From: Albibacillus kandeliae
GTDB taxonomy: Bacteria > Pseudomonadota > Alphaproteobacteria > Rhodobacterales > Rhodobacteraceae
DNA: 64,000 bases
Assembly: GCF_003116585.1 (NCBI RefSeq)
Contig: NZ_QEHM01000004.1
Coordinates: forward strand, 62,001 to 126,000
Reading direction: 5' to 3'
Part shown: piece by piece, positions 37,678 through 46,618 of the stretch
Numbering within the stretch: the first letter of the stretch is position 1
Layout of the letters: each line of letters opens with the position of its first letter
Translations under genes and position numbers: made by a program
Notes under the pieces: generated by a model
What the model saw: only the letters and a program-made list of their open reading frames with translations
What the model was told of the DNA's origin: nothing
Databases searched by the model: none

Positions 37678-37752
37678 ACCAGAAGTTGAGCACCCGTAAT
37701 TTTCACAAAGGCGATTTATTCGTCCGGTCGAACATCATCGAGGGAGATTGGA

Positions 37753-38943
37753 ATGTCTGAGACAGTACGGCAGAAGGCCGAGGAATCCGAAGGATTGCTC
37801 TCCGAAGTCACCGCGATTTCCCTGCCCGATCCCAGTGCAGAGCAGGTCACCCTCGAAGGGGCCGATGCCCCGGTGAGCGAGGCGATCCGCCAGCGCATGG
37901 GCGAGATCGACATGGGAGACACCAACTCGATCGTCTCCTTCGGCTCCGGCGCGCAGGCCGAGCTGCAGGAAATCAGCCAGGCCATGCTGCAGGACGTGCG
38001 CAACAAGGATGTCGGCCCGGCGGGCGACAGCCTGCGCGACATCGTCACCACCATCCGCGGCTTCGCGGTCAGCGAACTCGACGTCCGCCGCGAACGCAGC
38101 TGGTGGGAAAAGCTGATCGGCCGCGCCGCGCCCTTCGCCAAGTTCACCGCCCGCTTCGAAGAGGTGCAGGGCCAGATCGACCGCATCACCGACAACCTGC
38201 TCAAGCACGAGCACACGCTGCTGAAGGACATCAAGTCGCTCGACCTGCTCTACGAACGCACGCTGGGCTTCTACGACGAGCTTGCGCTCTACATCGCCGC
38301 GGGTGAGGCCAAGCTGAAAGAGCTCGACAGCAAGGACATCCCGGCCCAGCAGGCCAAGATGGAGGCCGCGCCCGAGGGCGAGCAGGTGATGCAGGCGCAG
38401 GAGCTGCGCGATCTGCGCGCCGCCCGCGACGATCTCGAACGCCGGGTTCACGACCTCAAGCTCACCCGCCAGGTGACCATGCAGTCGCTGCCCTCGATCC
38501 GGCTGGTGCAGGAGAACGACAAGTCGCTGGTGACCAAGATCAACTCGACTCTCGTCAACACCGTCCCCCTCTGGGAGACGCAGCTGGCACAGGCGGTGAC
38601 CATCCAGCGCTCGTCCGAAGCGGCCGCCGCGGTGCGCGACGCCAACGACCTGACCAACGAGCTGCTGACGGCAAACGCCAAGAACTTGCGCGACAGCAAC
38701 AAGATGATCCGGCAGGAGATGGAACGCGGCGTCTTCGACATCGAGGCGGTGAAGAAGGCCAACGCCGACCTGATCGGCACCATCCAGGACAGCCTCCAGA
38801 TCGCCGACGAGGGCAAGGCGCGCCGCGCCGCCGCCGAGGAGGATCTCAAGACGATGGAGGCCGAGCTGCGCGAGACCCTCGCCGCCGCCAAGGCCCGCAA
38901 GGATGGGCTGGGCGACAACGCCGGGACCTCGGTCCCGGGCTGA
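37753..38943 (+). CDS. telA: TelA-family toxic anion resistance protein
   Basis: This 396-residue soluble, highly helical protein of the TelA/KlaA family is linked to tellurite and other toxic-anion or cell-envelope stress resistance. It shows the family core (TARFEEVQGQIDRITDNLLKH, LLKDIKSLDLLYE, a conserved WETQLAQAV). No membrane helix is seen. The start ATG follows GAGGGAGATTG. It forms a pair with xpaC as in other bacteria and is followed 34 bp later by a lipoprotein gene. Confidence 0.93.
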   Translation: MSETVRQKAEESEGLLSEVTAISLPDPSAEQVTLEGADAPVSEAIRQRMGEIDMGDTNSIVSFGSGAQAELQEISQAMLQDVRNKDVGPAGDSLRDIVTTIRGFAVSELDVRRERSWWEKLIGRAAPFAKFTARFEEVQGQIDRITDNLLKHEHTLLKDIKSLDLLYERTLGFYDELALYIAAGEAKLKELDSKDIPAQQAKMEAAPEGEQVMQAQELRDLRAARDDLERRVHDLKLTRQVTMQSLPSIRLVQENDKSLVTKINSTLVNTVPLWETQLAQAVTIQRSSEAAAAVRDANDLTNELLTANAKNLRDSNKMIRQEMERGVFDIEAVKKANADLIGTIQDSLQIADEGKARRAAAEEDLKTMEAELRETLAAAKARKDGLGDNAGTSVPG

Positions 38944-38977
38944 GCGGACGTCGGGGCGGAAGGCGGAGAACCGGAGC

Positions 38978-39937
38978 ATGGAACGGCGGGGCATCAGGGC
39001 GTTCGGCATCGTCGTCATGCTCGCATCCGTGATGGCGCTGTCGGGCTGCGAACTGCCGTCCAGCCCCGCCACCTCCCTGCCACCACAGGCCCGGCCCGAC
39101 GGGCTGGCCAAACCGACCCCAGCGGCCCCCTCGGCCCGCAGCGAGGAGCTGGCCCGCTACTACCGCGTCATCCAGAACGACCTGCTGGCGCAGGGCCTGC
39201 TGCGCACCGACGGCGGCGGGCCCGACACGCCCTTCTCGGCCGAAGACCTTGTCGACGACTTCATCGCCATTGCCTTCTTCGAGGAATACTCCCGCAAGAA
39301 CGGCAGCACCCTGCGCGGCGAACCCGGACGGCTTAGCCGCTGGAGCGGGCCGGTGCGGGTCGGCATCGAATTCGGCGAGAGCGTGCCCGCGTCGATCCGC
39401 GACAAGGACAGCGCCAGCATCGGCTCCTATGTCGACCGCCTCGCCCGCCTCACCCGCCATTCCGTCTCAGTGGTGCGCTCCAACCCGAACTTCTTCATCG
39501 TGGTGGCCGGCGAGGACGACCGCACCGCGCTGCAGGGCCGGCTCAAGACGCTGATCCCGACCATCAGCCGGTCCGAGCTCGACCTCTTTGCCAACCTGCC
39601 CCGCTCCTACTACTGCCTCGTCGTTGGCGTCGCCGGCGGCAAGTCCGACTACGACTACACCCGCGCCGTGGCGCTGATCCGCGCCGAGCATCCCGACCTC
39701 GTCCGCCTGAGCTGCGTGCACGAGGAAATCGCGCAGGGTCTCGGGCTGCCCAACGACAGCCCCGATGCGCGCCCCTCCATCTTCAACGACGACGACGAAT
39801 TCGCGCTGCTGACCAACCACGATGAAATGCTGCTCAAGATCCTGTACGATCCGAGGCTGACGCCCGGCATGACGGCGGAAGAAGCACGCCCCATCGCCCT
39901 GGTCATCGCGCGGGAATTGATGGGGCAGGATGCCTGA
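38978..39937 (+). CDS. DUF2927 lipoprotein
   Basis: The 319-residue protein begins with a lipoprotein signal (MERRGIRAFGIVVMLASVMA, lipobox LSGC), followed by a Pro-rich linker. The DUF2927 domain has a conserved centre with CVHEEIAQGLGLPND and FNDDDEFALLTNHDEMLLKI. The HEEIAQ piece looks like a zincin-type HExxx helix and could bind metal, but this is unproven. It is the likely periplasm-facing partner in the xpaC/telA block. Confidence 0.82.
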   Translation: MERRGIRAFGIVVMLASVMALSGCELPSSPATSLPPQARPDGLAKPTPAAPSARSEELARYYRVIQNDLLAQGLLRTDGGGPDTPFSAEDLVDDFIAIAFFEEYSRKNGSTLRGEPGRLSRWSGPVRVGIEFGESVPASIRDKDSASIGSYVDRLARLTRHSVSVVRSNPNFFIVVAGEDDRTALQGRLKTLIPTISRSELDLFANLPRSYYCLVVGVAGGKSDYDYTRAVALIRAEHPDLVRLSCVHEEIAQGLGLPNDSPDARPSIFNDDDEFALLTNHDEMLLKILYDPRLTPGMTAEEARPIALVIARELMGQDA

Positions 39938-39964
39938 CCCGCAAAGCCATTACCAAAGAGGACC

Positions 39965-41086
39965 ATGACAATGGGCATATTCGATTTCCTGAGCGGCCAG
40001 TTCATTGACGTCATTCACTGGACCGACGACACCCGCGACACGATGGTCTGGCGCTTCGAACGCGAAGGTCACGAGATCAAGTATGGCGCCAAGCTCACCG
40101 TGCGCGAGGGCCAGGCGGCGGTCTTCGTCCACGAGGGCCAGCTGGCCGACGTCTTCACCCCCGGTCTCTACATGCTCGAGACCAACAACATGCCCATCAT
40201 GACCTCGCTCCAGCACTGGGACCACGGGTTCCAGTCGCCGTTCAAGAGCGAGATCTACTTCGTCAACACCACCCGCTTCACCGATCAGAAGTGGGGCACC
40301 AAGAACCCGATCATCTGCCGCGACCCCGAATTCGGCCCGGTCCGCCTGCGCGCCTTCGGGACCTATTCCGTGCGGGTGACCGACCCGGGCAAGTTCCTGC
40401 AGGAAATCGTCGGCACCGACGGCGAATTCACCATGGACGAGATCAGCTTCCAGATCCGCAACATCATCGTGCAGGAGTTCTCGCGCGTGGTGGCAGGCTC
40501 GGGCATCCCGGTGCTCGATATGGCCGCCAATACCGCCGACCTCGGCAAGCTGGTGGCCACCGCCATTTCCGAGACCATCGCCGCCTACGGCCTGTCAATC
40601 CCCGAGCTCTACATCGAGAACATCTCGCTGCCCCCGGCGGTGGAGGAAGCGCTCGACAAGCGCACCTCGATGGGCGTGGTCGGCGACCTCGGCAAGTTCA
40701 CCCAGTATTCCGCGGCCGAGGCGATGACCAAAGCCGCCTCCAACCCGGGCGGCGGTGGCATGGCCGCCGGTCTCGGCGCCGGCATGGGCATGGCGATGGG
40801 CGCGCAGATGGCCAACCCCGGACCCTGGGGGGCCGCACCCTCCGCCCCGGCCGCGGCGCCTACGCCGCCCCCGCCCCCGGCCGAACACGTCTGGCACATC
40901 GCCGAGAACGGCCAGACCACCGGCCCCTTCTCCAAGGCGTCGATGGGCCGCATGGTGACCGAGGGCAAGCTGACCCGCGACAGCTACGTCTGGACCGAAG
41001 GGCAGGATGGCTGGCTCAAGGCGGGCGATGTCGCCGAGCTCGCGCGCCTCTTCACCGTGATGCCGCCGCCGCCCCCCGGGGCGTAA
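39965..41086 (+). CDS. SPFH-domain protein with C-terminal GYF-like domain
   Basis: The 373-residue protein has a YdjI-type SPFH (stomatin/flotillin-like) region from about 30 to 240 (motifs YFVNTTRFTDQKWGTKNPI and AFGTYSVRVTDPGKFLQEI). A Gly/Met/Ala-Pro linker (about 258-305) leads to a GYF_2 domain (VWHIAENGQTTGPFSKASM to DGWLKAGDVAEL). SPFH proteins organise membrane microdomains, and GYF_2 domains usually bind proline-rich peptides. It lies between the DUF2927 lipoprotein and the zinc-ribbon protein; B. subtilis YdjI is likewise encoded next to a zinc-ribbon membrane protein. Confidence 0.87.
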   Translation: MTMGIFDFLSGQFIDVIHWTDDTRDTMVWRFEREGHEIKYGAKLTVREGQAAVFVHEGQLADVFTPGLYMLETNNMPIMTSLQHWDHGFQSPFKSEIYFVNTTRFTDQKWGTKNPIICRDPEFGPVRLRAFGTYSVRVTDPGKFLQEIVGTDGEFTMDEISFQIRNIIVQEFSRVVAGSGIPVLDMAANTADLGKLVATAISETIAAYGLSIPELYIENISLPPAVEEALDKRTSMGVVGDLGKFTQYSAAEAMTKAASNPGGGGMAAGLGAGMGMAMGAQMANPGPWGAAPSAPAAAPTPPPPPAEHVWHIAENGQTTGPFSKASMGRMVTEGKLTRDSYVWTEGQDGWLKAGDVAELARLFTVMPPPPPGA

Positions 41087-41100
41087 CGGGACCGCTCCCG

Positions 41101-41136
41101 CTTCTCCATTCTGTAAATACTCCCGCCGGAGGCGTA
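41101..41136 (-). repeat. Solo REP-like half element
   Basis: On the minus strand GCCTCCGGCGGGAGTATTTA continues into CAGAATGGAGAAG, the same palindrome and AGTATTT box as the element at 18503-18547. It sits in the 57-bp gap between the SPFH and zinc-ribbon genes. Confidence 0.6.
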
Positions 41137-41143
41137 CCTTCCC

Positions 41144-42259
41144 ATGTCCGAGGCCGATACCGCGCCCACCGCTCCTCTGGAGGAACACCGCTTTCCCTGC
41201 GACCAGTGCGGCGCCGACCTGCGCTATGATCCGGCGCAGGGAGTGCTGAAATGCGACCATTGCGGGCACACACAGCAGATCGGCGGCGGCCCCTGGCAAG
41301 GCGCGACCCTGCGCGAGCTGGACTTCGAGGCGGCCGTGGCGGAACGCCTGCCCGAGGCCGAGATCGAGGAAACCCGGGTCCTGCAATGCCCCAACTGCGG
41401 GGCGCAGGTCGAGTTCGACCCCAACGACCACGCCGCCGAATGCCCGTTCTGCGCGACGCCCGTGGTGACCGACACCGGGGTAAGCCGGCACATCAAGCCC
41501 AAGGGCGTCCTGCCCTTCGTGCTGGACGAACGCGCCGCCCACAAGGCGATGAGCGACTGGCTCGGCCGGCTCTGGTTCGCCCCCAACGGGCTCAAGGACT
41601 TTGCCCGCAAGGGCCGCCGGATGCAGGGCATCTACGTCCCCTACTGGACCTTCGACGCCGACACCGCCTCGCGCTACACCGGCGAGCGCGGCACCATCTA
41701 CTACGTCACCCAGACCGTGGTGCGCGATGGCAAGCGGGTGCAGCAGCAGGTGCCGAAGATCCGCTGGACCGGGGTGCGCGGCCAGGTCGCGCGCTTCTTC
41801 GACGACGTCCTCGTGCTGGCCTCGCGCAGCCTGCCCCGGCAGTACACCGACGCGCTCGAACCCTGGGATCTCGCGGCGCTGCAGCCCTACCTGCCCCAGT
41901 ACCTCGCCGGGTTCCGCGCCGAGGCCTACACCGTCCAGCTCGAGGAAGGCCATGCCGAGGCCCGTGCCCAGATGTCCCGGGTGATCGAACGCGACGTGCG
42001 CTTCGACATCGGCGGCGACCAGCAGCGTATCCACTCGATCGACACGCAGGTCCGCAACGTGACCTTCAAGCACATCCTGCTGCCGGTCTGGCTCGCTGCC
42101 TACAAGTTCCGCGGCCAGACCTACCGCTTCGTGATCAACGGCCAGACCGGACGGGTCCAGGGCGAGCGGCCCTGGTCGGCGATCAAGATCACCATCGCCG
42201 TGGTTCTCGGCCTGCTGGTCGCCGCCGGGGTCGGTTACCTCGTCGCCACCGGGCAATAG
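41144..42259 (+). CDS. Double zinc-ribbon membrane protein (YdjG-like)
   Basis: The 371-residue protein opens with two zinc ribbons: Cys19/22 with Cys37/40, and Cys82/85 with Cys100/103. A long domain rich in aromatic residues follows (IYVPYWTFDADTASRYTGERG). One membrane helix lies at about 348-367 at the C-terminus, so most of the protein faces the cytoplasm. It resembles the so-called TFIIB-type zinc-ribbon proteins often found beside SPFH genes, where B. subtilis YdjG is reported to act as a membrane anchor for the SPFH partner. That role here is inference. Confidence 0.82.
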   Translation: MSEADTAPTAPLEEHRFPCDQCGADLRYDPAQGVLKCDHCGHTQQIGGGPWQGATLRELDFEAAVAERLPEAEIEETRVLQCPNCGAQVEFDPNDHAAECPFCATPVVTDTGVSRHIKPKGVLPFVLDERAAHKAMSDWLGRLWFAPNGLKDFARKGRRMQGIYVPYWTFDADTASRYTGERGTIYYVTQTVVRDGKRVQQQVPKIRWTGVRGQVARFFDDVLVLASRSLPRQYTDALEPWDLAALQPYLPQYLAGFRAEAYTVQLEEGHAEARAQMSRVIERDVRFDIGGDQQRIHSIDTQVRNVTFKHILLPVWLAAYKFRGQTYRFVINGQTGRVQGERPWSAIKITIAVVLGLLVAAGVGYLVATGQ

Positions 42260-42266
42260 CACCGCC

Positions 42267-42323
42267 GCCCCTTCTTTGGGTTGCAAGTATCCCGGGGAGC
42301 GCGAGGGGCTGGCCCCTCGCTCC
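42267..42323 (-). repeat. Solo REP-like half element with long hairpin
   Basis: On the minus strand a perfect stem GCGAGGGG-CCAG-CCCCTCGC is followed by GCTCCCCGGGATACTTGCAA and CCCAAAGAAG. This is the same order (palindrome, C-run, ATACTT box, AAGAAG) as the other family members. It lies between the zinc-ribbon and M48-like genes. Confidence 0.6.
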
Positions 42324-42459
42324 CGCATCCGGTGTTCCATGCGCGTCCGCAGGCCCCCGGACCGCCGCATTCGCCGTTTGCTGACGGCTTGCGCCCCATG
42401 CTACTCTGGGTCAAAGACCGAGGCCGGCAGAGCCCGAGGCGAGAGCAGACCAGGACCCG

Positions 42460-43473
42460 ATGACCGCACTCAAGGAATACCAGCGCCTCGAAGCGACCGG
42501 CCTCTGGCGCCCGTCTCCCGAGCAGCAGCGGCGCGAGGTCTATGTCTCCATCGGCGACGCCACCCTGACCATCAACAGTTTCAACAACCAGGCCCTGACC
42601 CACTGGTCGCTCGCCGCGATCCAGCGGCGCAACCCTGACGAATTCCCGGCAATCTACCACCCGGACGGGGACCCGGACGAGACGCTCGAACTCGCCGAGA
42701 GCGAAGGGCACATGATCGAGGCCATCGAACGGCTGCGCCGGGCGGTGGAGCGGGCCCGGCCGCATCCCGGGCGGCTGCGTTCGTTCGGCGTGGCCGGGGT
42801 GCTCTCCGCCGCGCTGGTGCTGGCGGTGTTCTGGCTGCCGGGTGCCATGCGGCGGCATACGCTGGACGTGGTGCCGGTGATCAAGCGGCAGGAGATCGGC
42901 GACGCGCTTCTGGCCCGGGTCGAGCGGCTGTCGGGCCGGGCCTGCCGCAGTCCCGAGACCCAGCCGGTGCTGTCACGCCTCGCCCGCCGTCTCGCCGTGC
43001 GCCGCATCGTCATCCTGCCCGGCGGGCTGCGCGACAGCCTGCACCTCCCCGGCAGCATCGTCCTGCTGAACCGAGCCCTTGTTGAAGATCACGAGGACCC
43101 GGCGGTTCTGGCGGGCTACGTGCTGACCGAGAAACTCGCCGCCGCGCGCACCGACCCCCTCGGTGAGGTGCTGCAGGATGGCGGCGTCTTCGCCTCCTTC
43201 CGCCTGCTGACCACGGGGGAGATCCCCAAGGACATGCTCGACACCTACGCCGAGCGCATCGTGACCGCGCCGAAGCCCGTGCTGCCGACCGACGCGGTGC
43301 TGAAGGAATTCGCCGACGCCAAGGTCCCCTCCACGCCCTACGCCCGCGCGCGGGACATCACCGGGGAATCCACCCTGCCGCTGATCGAGGCCGATCCGAT
43401 GAAGGCCGAAGACCCGGCGCCCGTGATGCGCGACCGTGACTGGGTCCTGCTGCAGGGCATCTGCGGCGGCTGA
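42460..43473 (+). CDS. Membrane protein with degenerate M48-like region
   Basis: I do not recognise a named family for this 337-residue protein. It has a soluble N-terminus (1-105), one membrane helix (about 107-127) and a C-terminal domain. The segment LHLPGSIVLLNRALVEDHED then AVLAGYVLTEKLAA has the layout of M48 metalloproteases (surface strand, loop, helix). Where the HExxH zinc motif should be it reads YVLTEK (220-225), so it would be inactive. It closes the xpaC/telA block and is convergent with the SPOR gene, 5 bp apart. Confidence 0.65.
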   Translation: MTALKEYQRLEATGLWRPSPEQQRREVYVSIGDATLTINSFNNQALTHWSLAAIQRRNPDEFPAIYHPDGDPDETLELAESEGHMIEAIERLRRAVERARPHPGRLRSFGVAGVLSAALVLAVFWLPGAMRRHTLDVVPVIKRQEIGDALLARVERLSGRACRSPETQPVLSRLARRLAVRRIVILPGGLRDSLHLPGSIVLLNRALVEDHEDPAVLAGYVLTEKLAAARTDPLGEVLQDGGVFASFRLLTTGEIPKDMLDTYAERIVTAPKPVLPTDAVLKEFADAKVPSTPYARARDITGESTLPLIEADPMKAEDPAPVMRDRDWVLLQGICGG

Positions 43474-43478
43474 TCGTC

Positions 43479-44603
43479 CTAGCGCAGCACCGTCGCACCG
43501 CCAAAGCCTGCGCCCTGCACCTTGACCAATGCGGCCTGCGCCTGCTCCGCGCTGGCGAAGGGCCCCATCAGGACCATCGGCAGAGCCTCGCCATTCCGGC
43601 GCAGGGTGCCAATGCGGGCGGGCAGCCCGGTCTTGCGCGACAGACCCTGCGCGACCTTCTGCGCGTCCGCCTGCTGGGTATAGGCGCCGACCCGGACATA
43701 GCTGGGCGCACCTGTGGCAACCTGTGAACGGGTGGAGACATGGGTGACCGGCTGCGCCTGCCCGACGATTACGCCGCCGCGCCCGGTGGGCTGCTTCAGC
43801 TGCCGTGGCACCGTCCGGGTCCAGACCTGGTCGGTCTGCGCCTCGCCCTCGGGCGTGCCGAGCCCCCGGAGCGGGTTCAGCCGCCCGTCGTTCCAGGCCG
43901 GACGATAGCCCGGCGGCACCTTGGGGGCGCGGGTGATATCCGTCACCATCACCGCACCATCCCCGGTCGGCCGCACGGTCGCCGCGCGGCCATCGGTCCA
44001 GACCAGGCGGTAGCCCTTGGGCACCGTGACATTCGGCAGCGACTGGGCGACCTTTGGCGGGATCTCCACCCGGACCGGGGCGATCTGCCCCTCGCCGGAG
44101 GTAAAGACCGTAGGCGCCGGACCGGCCGAAGGCTTGCGCTGGATCGTCGCCGGGGCCCTTGTGCCGCCCGATGTATAGACCGTCGGGGCCGGGCTGGGTG
44201 ACGGCTTGCGCGCAGGTTGGGTCGTGGCGGCGGGGGCCGCCCGCGGGGTGCGGGCACTGGGTGCGGCGGGCGCCGGCCCGTCGAGTGTCAGGATCTCGGG
44301 TCCGTTGGCCTCCGCGCTGCGCGGGGCGGCCTGCGCCCGGGCGATCTCGGAGGGGCTGAGCGTCGGCTTGTAACCGCACAGCAGGTTGCGCTGGCGATCG
44401 ACGCGCGGCACCCAGCGGAGAATGCCGTTGATGCCCGCACGCACGTAGAGGCAACCCTTGCTGTCGACATAGCTCTTGCCGGTGTAGGAGGCAGGCGGGA
44501 GCTCGGCGGGAACGGCTCCCTCGCTCAGCGTCCGGGCCTCTGCACCGGTCGCCAAGCCTGCTGCCAGTATTAGTGTTGCCGCAATAATTCTTGTGTTTCT
44601 CAT
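43479..44603 (-). CDS. Exported SPOR-domain protein
   Basis: The 374-residue protein has a signal peptide (MRNTRIIAATLILAAGLATG, cleavage near AEA), a short Cys-containing domain (SKGCLYVRAG, LLCGYKP) and a Pro/Ala/Thr-rich linker with repeated PTVYTSGG / PTVFTSGE units. It ends in a SPOR domain (about 298-374, beginning SYVRVGAYTQQADAQKVAQG). SPOR domains bind denuded peptidoglycan at division sites, so a cell-wall or septal role is likely. Confidence 0.87.
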   Translation of the reverse strand: MRNTRIIAATLILAAGLATGAEARTLSEGAVPAELPPASYTGKSYVDSKGCLYVRAGINGILRWVPRVDRQRNLLCGYKPTLSPSEIARAQAAPRSAEANGPEILTLDGPAPAAPSARTPRAAPAATTQPARKPSPSPAPTVYTSGGTRAPATIQRKPSAGPAPTVFTSGEGQIAPVRVEIPPKVAQSLPNVTVPKGYRLVWTDGRAATVRPTGDGAVMVTDITRAPKVPPGYRPAWNDGRLNPLRGLGTPEGEAQTDQVWTRTVPRQLKQPTGRGGVIVGQAQPVTHVSTRSQVATGAPSYVRVGAYTQQADAQKVAQGLSRKTGLPARIGTLRRNGEALPMVLMGPFASAEQAQAALVKVQGAGFGGATVLR

Positions 44604-44674
44604 GACCGCCCTACACGAGATATTGCGGTCAACCTTGCAGCAAATCGCCCTGTGAGTAAAGCGTCGCGGCCGCT

Positions 44675-45307
44675 TTATTTGGTCCCGAACATGCGGTCGC
44701 CCGCGTCACCGAGGCCCGGCATGATGTAGCCCTTTTCGTTGAGCCCACGGTCGACGGCGGCGGTCACGATCGGCACGTCCGGATGTGCCTCCTGCATCCG
44801 CGCGATCCCTTCGGGCGCGGCGAGCAGGCAGAGGAACCGGATGTCGGTCGCCCCTGCCTTCTTCAGCAGGTCGATGGCGGCGGCCGAGGAATTGCCGGTG
44901 GCCAGCATCGGGTCGACGGCGATCACAAGGCGATCTTCCAGCGCTTCCGGCACCTTGAAGTAATACTGCACCGGTTGCAGCGTTTCCTCGTCACGGTAGA
45001 GGCCGACAAAGCCGACCCGCGCCGAGGGGATGAGTTCAAGGGCACCGTCCAGCATCCCGTTGCCCGCGCGCAGGATCGAGACCAGCGCCAGTTTCTTGCC
45101 CGCAAGGGTCAGCGCATCCATCTCTTCCATCGGGGTCTCGATGGGCTTGCGCGTCATCGGCAGTTCGCGGGTGATCTCGTAGAGGAGGAGCTGCGTGATC
45201 TCGCGAAGCAGCTGGCGGAAGACCGCGGTGGGCGTGGCCTTGTCGCGCATCAGGGTCAGCTTGTGCTGGACAAGCGGGTGATCGACGGCGGTCAGATGCT
45301 GGGACAT
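44675..45307 (-). CDS. upp: Uracil phosphoribosyltransferase
   Basis: This enzyme converts uracil and PRPP to UMP in pyrimidine salvage. The 210 residues show the PRPP-binding loop [18 protein letters not shown] and the uracil-binding C-terminus ([17 protein letters not shown]). It is the last gene of the cdd-deoA-deoB-upp run, 99 bp after deoB, so it may also have its own promoter. Confidence 0.97.
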   Translation of the reverse strand: MSQHLTAVDHPLVQHKLTLMRDKATPTAVFRQLLREITQLLLYEITRELPMTRKPIETPMEEMDALTLAGKKLALVSILRAGNGMLDGALELIPSARVGFVGLYRDEETLQPVQYYFKVPEALEDRLVIAVDPMLATGNSSAAAIDLLKKAGATDIRFLCLLAAPEGIARMQEAHPDVPIVTAAVDRGLNEKGYIMPGLGDAGDRMFGTK

Positions 45308-45406
45308 GCGGCAGGCTCCGGGGTTGCAGGGTTTTCGTCTTTTGCCGCGAGTCCGGCGCGGGAGGCAAGATGCAACGGGGAGAAAAGGTCCGAACCCGGG
45401 GCAGTC

Positions 45407-46618
45407 CTAGAGGAAACTCCGCCCCGGCCCCTGCCCCGGAACCCCGAGGTGCGCCGCCACGCTGGCGGCCACGTCGGCAAAGGCCACCTGCCCCAGCCCG
45501 CCCTCTCCGGCGCCCTTGACCAGCACCGGCACACGCTCGCGGGTGTGATCGGTTCCGCTCCAGGACGGGTCGTTGCCGTGATCGGCGGTGAACACCATCA
45601 GGTCTCCCGGGCGCAGCCGTTCCAGCACCGGGCCGATCGCCGCGTCGAACCATTCCAACGCACGCGCATAGCCCGAGACATTGCGGCGATGGCCGTAAAG
45701 GCTGTCGAATTCAACGAAATTGGCAAAGGTCAGGCTGCCCTCATCGGCCTCGTCCACAAGGTCCGAGAGGTGGCCCATCAGCGCCTCGTCCGATCCCTTA
45801 CGCACTTCGTCGATGCCCTGCATCGAGAAGATGTCACCGATCTTGCCGATCCCGTAGACCCGCCGCCCCGCCTCCTGCACCCAGTTGGTCAGCACCGGTC
45901 GGGGCGGCGTGATGGCATAGTCGCGCCGGTTGGTCGTGCGGGTGAACCCGGCCTCCGGGCTGCCGACAAAGGGTCGTGCGATAACCCGGCCCACCTTCAT
46001 CTCGTGCAGGCGCGGGGCGATGGCCTTGCAGAGCTCCAGCAGCCGGTCCAGCCCGAAGGTCTCCTCGTGCGCGGCGATCTGGAACACGCTGTCGGCCGAG
46101 GTGTAGCAGATCGGCCAGCCACTGCGCATATGCTCGGCCCCCAACTCGTCGAGGATCGCGGTGCCTGATGCGTGGCAGTTGCCAAGGATGCCGTCTGTCC
46201 CAGCAAGTTTGGCCACCGCGTCCGTCAACGCCTTCGGAAACGCCGGAACATCGTCGGGAAAATAGTGCCAGTCCCAAGGCACCGGCAGACCGGCAAGCTC
46301 CCAGTGACCCGAGGGTGTATCCTTGCCCGGCGAAACCTCGGTCGCGGCCCCCCAGCGCCCGTGCGGATAGGCCCCGAGCCCGGGCGCCGACGTGCCGGAG
46401 GCGAGGGCCAGCGCGGCGCCAAGGCCCAGCGCATCGAGGTTCGGCATCTTCAGCGGCCCCGTGCGCCCCTCTTCTGCCTGCCCCGCGGCGCAGGCCGCCG
46501 CGATATGACCCAGCGTGTTGGCCCCGGTATCGGGTATCGCGCCGTTGTAGAAGCTGCCGGCATCCGGCGCCCCGCCGATGCCGACCGAGTCCATCACCAC
46601 CAGAAACGCCCGTGCCAT
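45407..46618 (-). CDS. deoB: Phosphopentomutase
   Basis: This manganese enzyme of the alkaline-phosphatase superfamily interconverts (deoxy)ribose 1- and 5-phosphate, downstream of nucleoside phosphorolysis. The 403 residues include the metal-binding VVMDSVGIGGAPDA and TADHGNDPSWSGTDHTRE motifs. The ATG at 46618 overlaps the deoA stop by one base (TGATG); a TTG codon directly before it is not needed. Confidence 0.96.
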   Translation of the reverse strand: MARAFLVVMDSVGIGGAPDAGSFYNGAIPDTGANTLGHIAAACAAGQAEEGRTGPLKMPNLDALGLGAALALASGTSAPGLGAYPHGRWGAATEVSPGKDTPSGHWELAGLPVPWDWHYFPDDVPAFPKALTDAVAKLAGTDGILGNCHASGTAILDELGAEHMRSGWPICYTSADSVFQIAAHEETFGLDRLLELCKAIAPRLHEMKVGRVIARPFVGSPEAGFTRTTNRRDYAITPPRPVLTNWVQEAGRRVYGIGKIGDIFSMQGIDEVRKGSDEALMGHLSDLVDEADEGSLTFANFVEFDSLYGHRRNVSGYARALEWFDAAIGPVLERLRPGDLMVFTADHGNDPSWSGTDHTRERVPVLVKGAGEGGLGQVAFADVAASVAAHLGVPGQGPGRSFL

